A DNA stretch of 12,466 bases, from positions 1 through 12,466 of the forward strand of contig CALBMG010000051.1 of the NCBI GenBank assembly GCA_937896185.1. Direction: 5' to 3'. A model generated the notes under the pieces. It made no database searches. It saw only the letters and a program-made list of their open reading frames with translations, and had not been told where the DNA came from. Within the stretch, counting starts at the first letter, position 1, and the number at the start of each line of letters is the position of its first letter. Made by a program: the position numbers and the translations under genes. The DNA comes from an uncultured Microbacteriaceae bacterium (GTDB lineage Bacteria; Actinomycetota; Actinomycetes; Actinomycetales; Microbacteriaceae). Shown one piece after another: positions 1 to 4,874 of the stretch.

Positions 1-383
1 CCGTGGGGGCCGTGGTACTTGACGCCTCGGGCGCGATAGTGGCCACGGGTTTCAATGAACGTGAACTCACAGGTGATCCCACGGCACACGCCGAAGTGGT
101 GGCGCTGCGCCGTGCAGCCGTGGCTGCGGGTGGATGGAATCTGTCGGGCCACACGTTGGTGGTCACCTTGGAGCCGTGCGTGATGTGCGCCGGGGCGATT
201 CTGTCAGCACGGGTGTCACGCGTGGTGTTTGGTGCCTTTGACGACAAGGCGGGCGCTTCGGGTGGGGCGATTGATGTGTTGCGCAACCCTGCGCTGCCCA
301 TCCGGGTGGACGAGGTTGTCGGCGGGGTTCTCGCCGAGGAGACGGCGGAACCCCTGCGCGACTTCTTTAGCGCGCAGCGCTAA
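1..383 (+). CDS. tadA: tRNA-specific adenosine deaminase TadA (5' end cut off)
   Basis: This enzyme deaminates the wobble adenosine A34 to inosine in tRNA-Arg(ACG). The window holds 126 complete codons from position 3 to the TAA at 381-383. The reading frame is open at the left edge, and the first visible codons (PVGAVV) match the early part of TadA, so roughly the first 20-30 residues are missing and the GTG at position 3 is internal. The zinc-dependent cytidine/deoxycytidylate deaminase signature is complete: HAE (His29 and the proton-shuttling Glu31, counted from position 3) and PCVMC (Cys59 and Cys62, zinc ligands). The family's usual length is about 150 residues. It converges with the membrane-protein gene at 401, with only 17 bases between the two stop codons. 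The family assignment is firm. A guanine or cytosine deaminase paralogue is less likely given the MCAGAI continuation. Confidence 0.93.
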   Translation, partial: VGAVVLDASGAIVATGFNERELTGDPTAHAEVVALRRAAVAAGGWNLSGHTLVVTLEPCVMCAGAILSARVSRVVFGAFDDKAGASGGAIDVLRNPALPIRVDEVVGGVLAEETAEPLRDFFSAQR

Positions 384-400
384 AGCCTCGAGTTGTGGGG

Positions 401-784
401 TTATGCGCCCCAGATGTCACCGCTCCAGATAACGGCGATGACGATGTCGATGAGCGCGAATCCACCGGCTGCGTGGAAGAACGGCTGCAGCTTAGTTTCG
501 CCCTTCTTCTGGCGGATGTTACCGATGACCGCAGCGACGAGTGCGGCGAGTGCCAGCACGAACTTGATGCCGATTTTTGCATTGTTGACGTCTTCGTCGA
601 GTGCGTACTTCATGCCCACGAGGATCACACCGGTCACCAGCTGAATCGCGGCGGCGGGGATCATGAGGCCGAAGGGGAAGTTGGTCTTCGTCTTCATGTT
701 GGCGACGAACAGGCCCACGAGGATGGCCAAGCCGACGAAGTGAATAACGAGCGTGATGCCCTTGATGAGTTCCAGTGTGTTCAT
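401..784 (-). CDS. Small four-helix integral membrane protein, function unknown
   Basis: A 127-residue protein starting at the ATG at 784-782, six bases after a strong GGAGG ribosome binding site (GGAGGAAAAC-ATG read on the minus strand). The open frame continues far upstream, but that part is antisense to proC, and the ribosome site fixes the start here. Four hydrophobic segments are visible at about residues 8-29, 36-58, 71-90 and 102-120, separated by short charged loops (MKTKT, DEDVNN, RQKKGETK). His15 lies in the first helix and His104 at the start of the fourth; there is no cysteine, so it does not bind an Fe-S cluster through cysteine. I do not recognise a named family. It is divergent from proC with 55 bases between start codons and convergent with tadA, so it is probably transcribed alone. 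A TAGGGT -10 hexamer (828-823) would give a leader of about 33 nt. Confidence 0.8.
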   Translation of the reverse strand: MNTLELIKGITLVIHFVGLAILVGLFVANMKTKTNFPFGLMIPAAAIQLVTGVILVGMKYALDEDVNNAKIGIKFVLALAALVAAVIGNIRQKKGETKLQPFFHAAGGFALIDIVIAVIWSGDIWGA

Positions 785-822
785 GTTTTCCTCCAGTGCG
801 ACCACCCTTGGCCGCATTCGAA

Positions 823-832
823 ACCCTACACT
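823..832. promoter_or_regulatory. Overlapping divergent -10 hexamers for the 784 gene and proC
   Basis: The ten bases ACCCTACACT contain TACACT on the plus strand (827-832, seven bases before the proC ATG) and TAGGGT on the minus strand (828-823). The two share the central TA. No convincing -35 is seen for either. The plus hexamer would start proC mRNA at its ATG (leaderless); the minus one would start an mRNA with a ribosome site. This is inference from sequence only. Confidence 0.5.
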
Positions 833-839
833 GAGAACC

Positions 840-1676
840 ATGGAAACGACCCTGACGTTTGCCTTCCTGGGCACCGGTTCGATGAATGGCGCAATCCTTG
901 CGGGGTTGCTGAACGAGGGCTCGTTGGTGGGCTCGGTTCGTGCCACCACACGTTCGATGACTTCGGCCGAGGCGTTGTCGTCGGGGCGGGTCGAGGCTCG
1001 TTCTGTTGAATCGAATGCTGACGCCAACCGGTGGGCCGTCACCGGCGCCGAAGTCGTGGTTCTCGGGGTGAAGCCGGCGGGGATTGTCGATGTGTTGGCT
1101 GATATCCGCGATGCGGTGTCCCCGGATGCGCTCATTATTAGTGTCGCTGCCGGCGTGACCTTGGAGACCATGCAGTCCGTGGTGTCGAACCCTGTGGTCC
1201 GTGCGATGCCCAATACCCCAGCCTTGGTGGGGTTGGGGGTCACCGGTGTGGCCACGGCGGATAACGTGTCAGCGGCTAATCGGCTGCTGGCTCGACGCGT
1301 GTTCGAGACAGTCGGTGTGGTGATGGAGTTGCCCGAATCACAGATTGATGCGTTGTCGACTATTTCGGGTTCGGGCCCTGCCTATGTTTTCCACGCGATC
1401 GAGCAGTGGACGTTGGCGGCGGAACGGCTGGGCTTTACCTTTGACGAAGCGCGCAGGCTCGTCGAGGGCACTTTTGTCGGTTCCACACGGTTGTTGCAGA
1501 AATCCGGCGTGGATCCGGCCGAGTTGCGTCGACGGGTGACCAGCCCGAAGGGCACCACCGAGCGGGCGATTGCGGTTCTCGATGCGGCCCAGTTGGCCGA
1601 CATTTATGAGGCTGCGGCGCGTGCTGCGTTGGCGAGGGCGGCCGAGATTGCAGCGGAAAACGCCTCGAAACACTAA
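840..1676 (+). CDS. proC: Pyrroline-5-carboxylate reductase
   Basis: It catalyses the last step of proline synthesis, the NAD(P)H-dependent reduction of 1-pyrroline-5-carboxylate to proline, in the cytoplasm. The 278-residue length is close to the family norm of about 270. The N-terminal Rossmann fold is marked by FLGTGSMNGAI (residues 9-19), followed by GVKPA (76-80) and MPNTP (123-127). The C-terminal dimerisation and active-site domain carries the family signature SGSGPAY (176-182) and VTSPKGTT (233-240). The start is the ATG at 840 rather than upstream in-frame ATG codons at 753 and beyond, because homology begins here and the upstream part is antisense to the 401-784 gene. No ribosome binding site precedes this ATG; a TACACT hexamer ends seven bases before it, so a leaderless transcript is likely. 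It has no close partner gene on its strand. Confidence 0.96.
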   Translation: METTLTFAFLGTGSMNGAILAGLLNEGSLVGSVRATTRSMTSAEALSSGRVEARSVESNADANRWAVTGAEVVVLGVKPAGIVDVLADIRDAVSPDALIISVAAGVTLETMQSVVSNPVVRAMPNTPALVGLGVTGVATADNVSAANRLLARRVFETVGVVMELPESQIDALSTISGSGPAYVFHAIEQWTLAAERLGFTFDEARRLVEGTFVGSTRLLQKSGVDPAELRRRVTSPKGTTERAIAVLDAAQLADIYEAAARAALARAAEIAAENASKH

Positions 1677-1691
1677 TCATCAGCAGGGCTG

Positions 1692-1710
1692 GTTCACAGG
1701 AAGTTCACAG
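1692..1710 (+). promoter_or_regulatory. Tandem GTTCACAG repeat, PhoP-box-like operator
   Basis: GTTCACAG occurs at 1692-1699 and again at 1703-1710, an exact direct repeat with an 11-base period, upstream of the gene at 1765. OmpR/PhoB-family regulators bind such head-to-tail repeats as dimers with roughly 10-11 bp period. From memory, the mycobacterial PhoP box is TCACAGC, four bases, then TCACAGC, which this site matches at six of seven bases in each half. No clear -10 follows; GAATCT at 1721-1726 is the nearest candidate. The link to the response regulator at 10362 is inferred. Confidence 0.5.
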
Positions 1711-1764
1711 AGTTGGTCGGGAATCTGAAGTCATCAACCACAGAACACCCGAAAGGTGAACATC

Positions 1765-2337
1765 ATGGCTAAGACAATCGAGAACTTCGACGGCGACAAC
1801 ACCGAGCCCGTCAACTCTCAGAACGGCGACAACGTCACCGAGTCCGCAGCGACAGAGAACGTCGCAGCAGAATCCACCAGCGACACCGCTGCCGCAGAAA
1901 CTGCCCCCGCCTCGAAGCGCAACTGGATCAAGCCCGTCGGCATCGCCGCAGGCTCCGTGCTGCTTCTGGGCCTGACCTTCGGTGCCGGCGCAGCCGCTGC
2001 CAAATTCATCGGCCCTCAGCCCGTGGAATTCGGCAGCGCCCACATCGAAGGATTTGCGGGCGACGGCGACTCTGACGGTGGCTTCCAGGGTGGTGCGCGC
2101 GGCGAGGGCGGCGAACGCGGCGGCCACGGCCCACAGGGCGAAGGCTTCGGTCCCGCAGAAGGCCAGACCGGCATGACCGTCGACCCCAACGACCTGTGCC
2201 ACCCCGGCGACGGTCACACCCACGATGCTGCGGGCAACGACGTTGCCCAAGCCGACGGCACCAGCTGCACCGCGGTAACGACCGGCACCGACGGAACCAC
2301 CACCGACGGCACGACGACCGACACCACCACGCCGTAA
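1765..2337 (+). CDS. Single-pass membrane protein with low-complexity exterior, function unknown
   Basis: A 190-residue protein of unrecognised family. The ATG at 1765 is preferred over the in-frame GTG at 1756 because AAAGG (1752-1756) lies eight bases before the ATG and would overlap the GTG. Residues 1-50 are acidic and Ala/Thr/Ser-rich and probably disordered. Lys-Arg at 51-52 precedes a hydrophobic segment at about 54-81, giving an N-inside topology. The outer part is Gly/Glu/His-rich (about 95-135), then has a short cysteine-bearing stretch (Cys145 in DLCHPGDGHTHD, Cys168 in GTSCTA) that could form one disulfide or bind metal through its histidines. It ends in a TDGTT TDGTT TDTTT P tail coded by an imperfect 15-base repeat. 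The tandem GTTCACAG repeat upstream suggests control by an OmpR-family regulator. A wall- or metal-related envelope role is possible but not shown. Confidence 0.72.
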   Translation: MAKTIENFDGDNTEPVNSQNGDNVTESAATENVAAESTSDTAAAETAPASKRNWIKPVGIAAGSVLLLGLTFGAGAAAAKFIGPQPVEFGSAHIEGFAGDGDSDGGFQGGARGEGGERGGHGPQGEGFGPAEGQTGMTVDPNDLCHPGDGHTHDAAGNDVAQADGTSCTAVTTGTDGTTTDGTTTDTTTP

Positions 2338-2367
2338 CCGCACCAGCGGACACAGCGTACAGACGCG

Positions 2368-2397
2368 AACAGGGTATCTCGCAGGGGATACCCTGTT
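2368..2397. promoter_or_regulatory. Perfect 11-bp inverted repeat spanning the arsR-type gene's promoter
   Basis: AACAGGGTATC (2368-2378) is repeated as its exact reverse complement at 2387-2397, with eight bases between. The right arm contains TACCCT (2389-2394), a TANNNT -10 hexamer ending seven bases before the ATG at 2402. An ArsR dimer bound here would cover the region from about -34 to -5 of a leaderless transcript, the classic arrangement for autorepression. The alternative is a rho-independent terminator for the 1765 gene, since the stem is followed by TTTTC (the T-run starts within the arm), but the overlap with the next gene's promoter favours an operator. Confidence 0.6.
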
Positions 2398-2401
2398 TTC
2401 T

Positions 2402-2902
2402 ATGGAAGACATCTTCGACGTACTCGCGGAACAGATTCGACGCGACATCCTCGTCACCCTGCGCAACGCGGCACCCGCCGACATGTCCGTCGGCGAAATC
2501 GTCTCGGCTGTGGGATCGACCCAGCCCACCGCCTCGAAGCACCTCAAGGTGTTGCGCGAGGCTGGCCTCGTCGCCGTTCGCGAAGAAGGCCAACACCGTT
2601 TTTATCGCCTGAACCCCGAACCGCTCGCCACCGTCGAAGGCTGGATCAGCGGCATGAACACGGCGCCGGCACCTGCTGATGACAATTCACCGGCAGAATC
2701 AGCTATCCCGTCCGCCAGCACCTCGTATCTGCCCGACGCCGACTATTCGGGCATCGGCCGACAGGTGGGCCGCTTCCTCGCGGACATCACCCACGAGGCA
2801 CTGGGAATCACCCAACTGGCTCGCACCGTGGTGCTCGACGCCACCAGCGCGGTCACCCAAAAGACCGGCGAATTCGCCGAACGATTCACCCAACGCCGCT
2901 GA
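2402..2902 (+). CDS. ArsR/SmtB-type transcriptional regulator with C-terminal extension
   Basis: A 166-residue DNA-binding protein. Residues 3-81 form a winged helix-turn-helix of the ArsR class: IFDVLAEQIRRDILVTLR at the start, the recognition helix within STQPTASKHLKVLREAGL (39-56), and the beta-wing VAVREEGQHRFYRL (57-70). There is no cysteine anywhere and no obvious His/Asp metal site, so sensing of arsenic or soft metals through thiolates is unlikely. After a Pro/Ala/Ser linker (about 86-112) an extra region at 113-166 looks helical and amphipathic, unusual for ArsR proteins, which typically end near 100-120 residues. A leaderless start is likely, with the promoter inside an inverted repeat, suggesting autoregulation. 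It lies directly upstream of bS22 on the same strand; mycobacteria also have a small HTH gene between proC and bS22, but that one is, to my recollection, a different HTH type. Target genes are unknown. Confidence 0.87.
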   Translation: MEDIFDVLAEQIRRDILVTLRNAAPADMSVGEIVSAVGSTQPTASKHLKVLREAGLVAVREEGQHRFYRLNPEPLATVEGWISGMNTAPAPADDNSPAESAIPSASTSYLPDADYSGIGRQVGRFLADITHEALGITQLARTVVLDATSAVTQKTGEFAERFTQRR

Positions 2903-2929
2903 GCGACAAAGCCGCCACAAAAATTGGGC

Positions 2930-2935
2930 TAGACT
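2930..2935 (+). promoter_or_regulatory. -10 hexamer for bS22
   Basis: TAGACT at 2930-2935 would start an mRNA near 2942 with a leader of about 47 nt ending in a ribosome site (GAAGG, 2978-2982). The same hexamer precedes hadA. No good -35 is visible at the usual distance. Confidence 0.5.
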
Positions 2936-2954
2936 TTCCCCTACATGTCAGTTC

Positions 2955-2971
2955 GCCGGCTTCGTGCCGGC
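2955..2971 (+). other. Hairpin in the bS22 leader
   Basis: GCCGGC (2955-2960) and GCCGGC (2966-2971) pair around a five-base loop TTCGT, giving a GC-only 6-bp stem that ends six bases before the GAAGG ribosome site. It could keep the site open or take part in translational feedback by bS22; no function is known to me. Confidence 0.4.
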
Positions 2972-2988
2972 TCAAATGAAGGTGTCCT

Positions 2989-3087
2989 ATGGGTTCCGTC
3001 ATCAAGAAGCGTCGCAAGCGTATGGCCAAGAAGAAGCACCGCAAGTTGCTTCGTAAGACTCGCCACCAGCGTCGTAACAAGAAGTAG
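2989..3087 (+). CDS. Small ribosomal subunit protein bS22 (AURKAIP1/COX24 domain)
   Basis: A 32-residue, extremely basic protein: [20 protein letters not shown] followed by [12 protein letters not shown]. This is the near-invariant sequence of the actinobacterial protein annotated as AURKAIP1/COX24 domain-containing, found as bS22 in mycobacterial 30S structures near the decoding centre. Twenty-one of 32 residues are Lys, Arg or His. The start at 2989 is set by GAAGG (2978-2982) six bases upstream and by family length. It is short enough to be missed by gene finders. It has its own promoter-like hexamer and a strong terminator 14 bases after the stop, so it is probably made from a short monocistronic mRNA. 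It converges with the HAD phosphatase gene. Confidence 0.95.
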   Translation: MGSVIKKRRKRMAKKKHRKLLRKTRHQRRNKK

Positions 3088-3101
3088 AGTCGCAAGACCG
3101 C

Positions 3102-3127
3102 AAAGCGCTAGGTTCGCCTAGCGCTTT
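3102..3127. terminator. Bidirectional rho-independent terminator between bS22 and HAD gene
   Basis: AAAGCGCTAGG (3102-3112), a TTCG tetraloop and CCTAGCGCTTT (3117-3127) form a perfect 11-bp stem. It is followed by further T on the plus strand (T-run 3125-3129) and has AAA at the left arm, which gives TTT for minus-strand transcripts. Its right arm contains the TAG stop and last codons of the HAD gene, so one element serves both convergent genes. Confidence 0.9.
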
Positions 3128-3810
3128 TTGCGTTTCCCCAAAATTTCCCAACCGTGCAGTCGGGCATAGGCGCGCAGAGCAGCATCGGGGTTCACGGCTA
3201 CCGGGTGTCCCACGGCGGTGAGCATGGGCACGTCGTTGATCGAATCCGAGTAGGCCCAACAGTCGGCCAACTCGACGCCCTGTTCGCGTGCGACCCTGCG
3301 TATTGCGTCGACCTTGAGAGGTCCGTGCAGGGGTTCACCCAAGAGTTGACCCGTGGCGACACCGTCGTGTTCCTCGACGAGGGTTCCCAGAGCGCCGGTC
3401 AGCCCCAGGTCGGTGGCAATAATGTTTCCCAAGTATTGCGGGCTAGCGGTCACCAACCACACACTGTCGCCGTGGGCGAGGTGTTGCCGGGCGCGATCCA
3501 CGCTCGGCCCGATCAGGTTTCGCGAAATGTGCAGACGGTACGCATCCTTCGCAATCTGGCGGATCGACTCGGAGGGCTTGCCCTTGATTAGCTCGAGGCC
3601 GCGACCTCGAGCAGTGCGCATCTGTGCGCCGGTTTCGCCGACAGTCCGAAACGTCAGCTGGTGCCAGGCAAACCGTGCGACATCGACGACACCGATGAAC
3701 CCCTCGGACCACGCCGTGCGGGCCAGCTGAAACATGGTGGAACCGTCCACAATCGTGTTATCGACATCGAAAAAGGCGATGCCCGGGGGGTGCTCACCAG
3801 CAGGGATCAT
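3118..3810 (-). CDS. HAD superfamily IB phosphatase (SerB1-like)
   Basis: A 230-residue cytoplasmic phosphohydrolase of HAD subfamily IB. All four motifs are intact (numbered from the ATG at 3810): FFDVDNT with nucleophile Asp15 and acid/base Asp17, Ser123 in LVTASPQ, Lys166 in GPLKVDA, and Asp189/Asp193 in YSDSINDVPML. The helical cap insert lies at about 30-95. The family includes phosphoserine phosphatase-like proteins such as mycobacterial SerB1, but the true substrate cannot be read from sequence. An alternative start at 3822 adds four residues; I prefer 3810 because TATGCT (3823-3818) ends seven bases before it, matching other leaderless starts here. The last codons (Lys-Lys-Arg-stop) lie within the terminator stem shared with bS22. 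It is divergent from the glutaredoxin-like gene, with 23 bases between start codons. Confidence 0.9.
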   Translation of the reverse strand: MIPAGEHPPGIAFFDVDNTIVDGSTMFQLARTAWSEGFIGVVDVARFAWHQLTFRTVGETGAQMRTARGRGLELIKGKPSESIRQIAKDAYRLHISRNLIGPSVDRARQHLAHGDSVWLVTASPQYLGNIIATDLGLTGALGTLVEEHDGVATGQLLGEPLHGPLKVDAIRRVAREQGVELADCWAYSDSINDVPMLTAVGHPVAVNPDAALRAYARLHGWEILGKRKKR

Positions 3811-3817
3811 GGGCTCC

Positions 3818-3827
3818 AGCATAGGCT
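3818..3827. promoter_or_regulatory. Overlapping divergent -10 hexamers for HAD and glutaredoxin-like genes
   Basis: The ten bases AGCATAGGCT contain TAGGCT on the plus strand (3822-3827, six bases before the ATG at 3834) and TATGCT on the minus strand (3823-3818, seven bases before the ATG at 3810). The hexamers share TA at 3822-3823. Both transcripts would be leaderless, and the whole divergent promoter fits within 23 bases between start codons. Confidence 0.55.
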
Positions 3828-3833
3828 TGTCCC

Positions 3834-4094
3834 ATGTCAGCTGTCACCGTGGAACTCATCGACCGCCCGGGTTGTCATCTGTGTGACGACGTGCGTATGG
3901 TGCTCGCAGCGGTGCTTCCCGAATTTCCCAACGCCGTACTGGTCGAAATCGACGTCGATTCCGACCCGCAGCTGCGGGAAGAATTCACAAACGACGTCCC
4001 CGTAATTCGCATCAACGGCCAGGTTCATTCCCGTTGGCGCACCACTGAGCCCGCACTGCGCGAGGCCTTGATCACCGCCGAAGGAATCGCATGA
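3834..4094 (+). CDS. Glutaredoxin-like thioredoxin-fold protein
   Basis: An 86-residue single-domain protein of the glutaredoxin-like class (DUF836 type). It starts with a beta strand and the redox motif CHLC (Cys14, Cys17) in IDRPGCHLCDDV, and carries the cis-proline marker DVPVI (Val55-Pro56) and the strand IRINGQ, as expected for a thioredoxin fold. It probably performs dithiol-disulfide exchange in the cytoplasm, as it has no signal peptide; the partner is unknown. Mycobacteria have a homologous gene near proC, bS22 and serB1, so the neighbourhood is conserved. The start has no ribosome site, but TAGGCT ends six bases before it, so the mRNA is likely leaderless. Its TGA overlaps the next gene's ATG (ATGA at 4091-4094), indicating translational coupling. 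Confidence 0.9.
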   Translation: MSAVTVELIDRPGCHLCDDVRMVLAAVLPEFPNAVLVEIDVDSDPQLREEFTNDVPVIRINGQVHSRWRTTEPALREALITAEGIA

Positions 4095-4387
4095 TTCAGC
4101 ACACCGTCCTCTGGAAACTCGTCGACATGGACGATGCAGCTCGTCACGATTTCATCGCCGAGAGCTCGCGCCGCATCGAGGCGATGTCGAGCATCCCCGG
4201 CGTTGTCTCAATTTCGGCGTTGGTCGATGTGCACTCCACCGAGGGAAACTGGGACCTCGGGCTGGTGTCTGTCCACGATGACGAGGCGGCACTCGCCGCG
4301 TATCAGGTGCACCCCGATCACACGGGATTCGGTGGTTGGTTCAAGCCCATGGTTGCGGCACGCGTCTGCATCGACTCGTCGCTGTAA
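4091..4387 (+). CDS. Dabb (dimeric alpha/beta barrel) domain protein
   Basis: A 98-residue protein matching the stress-responsive alpha/beta barrel (Dabb) family. The hallmarks are IQHTVLWKL at the N-terminus (first strand with the conserved His4), a central EGNWDLGLVSVHDDEAAL strand-helix unit (51-68) and YQVHPDHTGF (71-80) with His74 and His77. Members form ferredoxin-like homodimers; a few are enzymes (olivetolic acid cyclase, for example), but most bacterial ones have no known activity. The ATG overlaps the TGA of the glutaredoxin-like gene, so the two are coexpressed and may share a stress role, which is inference. Followed by 37 bases containing an inverted repeat and the hadA promoter hexamer. 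Confidence 0.87.
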   Translation: MIQHTVLWKLVDMDDAARHDFIAESSRRIEAMSSIPGVVSISALVDVHSTEGNWDLGLVSVHDDEAALAAYQVHPDHTGFGGWFKPMVAARVCIDSSL

Positions 4388-4388
4388 C

Positions 4389-4423
4389 CGCCCAGCCGAC
4401 CAGCTCGCTTTGTAGACTGGGCG
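4389..4423. repeat. Inverted repeat across the hadA promoter
   Basis: CGCCCAG (4389-4395) and CTGGGCG (4417-4423) are exact 7-bp inverted copies with 21 bases between. The right arm starts within the TAGACT -10 hexamer (4413-4418) and ends just before the hadA ATG at 4425. It could be an operator or a weak terminator stem for the upstream pair; it has no T-run. Confidence 0.35.
4413..4418 (+). promoter_or_regulatory. -10 hexamer for leaderless hadA transcript
   Basis: TAGACT ends six bases before the ATG at 4425, and no ribosome binding site is present in the six intervening bases (GGGCGC). This is the spacing seen when transcription starts on the A of the start codon. Confidence 0.55.
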
Positions 4424-4424
4424 C

Positions 4425-4874
4425 ATGTCCGTGAACCCCGCACTTGTTGGCCGCGAATTTCCGCCGGTCGCCCCCTACCTGGTCGGTCGTGAGAAGGTAC
4501 GAGAATTTGCTCGCGCCGTATTCGCGTCAAACCCGATTCATTTTGATGTCGAGGCTGCCCGCGCGGCCGGGTATTCGGATTTGGTGGCCCCCGCCACGTT
4601 CCCCGTTGTCATCCAGGAAGCGACGCTCGCACAACTGCTGGCTGAGCCCGACGCGAACATCGATTTCTCGCGCGTGGTGCACGGCGACCAGAAATTCACG
4701 TACACCCGACCCGTGGTTGCCGGCGATGAACTGACCGCCACCCTGACGGTGCGTACCGTGCGTGACATGGGCCCGTTCTCGATGGTCACGTCGGAAAGCG
4801 AAATGGTGGATGCCCACGGCGACCTCGTTGTCACCGCCGTGTCCACTCTGATTGTCCGAGGAGAGGGTGCCTGA
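4425..4874 (+). CDS. hadA: HadA-like (3R)-hydroxyacyl-ACP dehydratase subunit
   Basis: A 149-residue hotdog-fold protein of the FAS1-like dehydratase group (N-terminal MaoC type), the partner subunit of the HadAB dehydratase that removes water from 3-hydroxyacyl-ACP in type II fatty acid synthesis. Visible markers are the N-terminal VGREFPP, ASNPIHFD (34-41) where catalytic subunits would have the Asp/His motif in another form, APATFPVV (55-62), and VVHGDQKFTYTRPVVAGDEL (84-103), the typical hotdog helix-strand region. In the mycobacterial enzyme HadA contributes substrate binding and HadB the catalytic residues. The TGA overlaps the hadB ATG (TGATG at 4872-4876). No hadC is found downstream; murB follows hadB. 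In organisms without mycolic acids the physiological substrate is less certain. Confidence 0.88.
   Translation: MSVNPALVGREFPPVAPYLVGREKVREFARAVFASNPIHFDVEAARAAGYSDLVAPATFPVVIQEATLAQLLAEPDANIDFSRVVHGDQKFTYTRPVVAGDELTATLTVRTVRDMGPFSMVTSESEMVDAHGDLVVTAVSTLIVRGEGA

Noticed and set aside
397..411. GGGG-TTATGCG-CCCC hairpin at the tadA / membrane-protein junction
   Set aside because: Only four base pairs and no T-run, and it is mostly coding sequence, so I do not call it a terminator.
395..1009. Plus-strand open frame across the 401-784 gene into proC
   Set aside because: It overlaps two better-supported genes, and the translation is low-complexity His/Asp-rich antisense sequence.
785..1255. N-terminal extension of the minus-strand membrane protein
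   Set aside because: The extension is antisense to proC, and a strong GGAGG sits at the internal ATG at 784.
1705..2547. 280-codon minus-strand open frame over the 1765 gene
   Set aside because: The plus strand has the ribosome site and a sensible membrane topology; the antisense frame also covers the start of the ArsR gene and has no start signal.
2945..3120. Small upstream open frame starting in the bS22 leader
   Set aside because: It is out of frame with bS22, lacks a ribosome site and runs through bS22 as a shadow of its Lys/Arg codons; a regulatory role cannot be excluded but nothing supports it.
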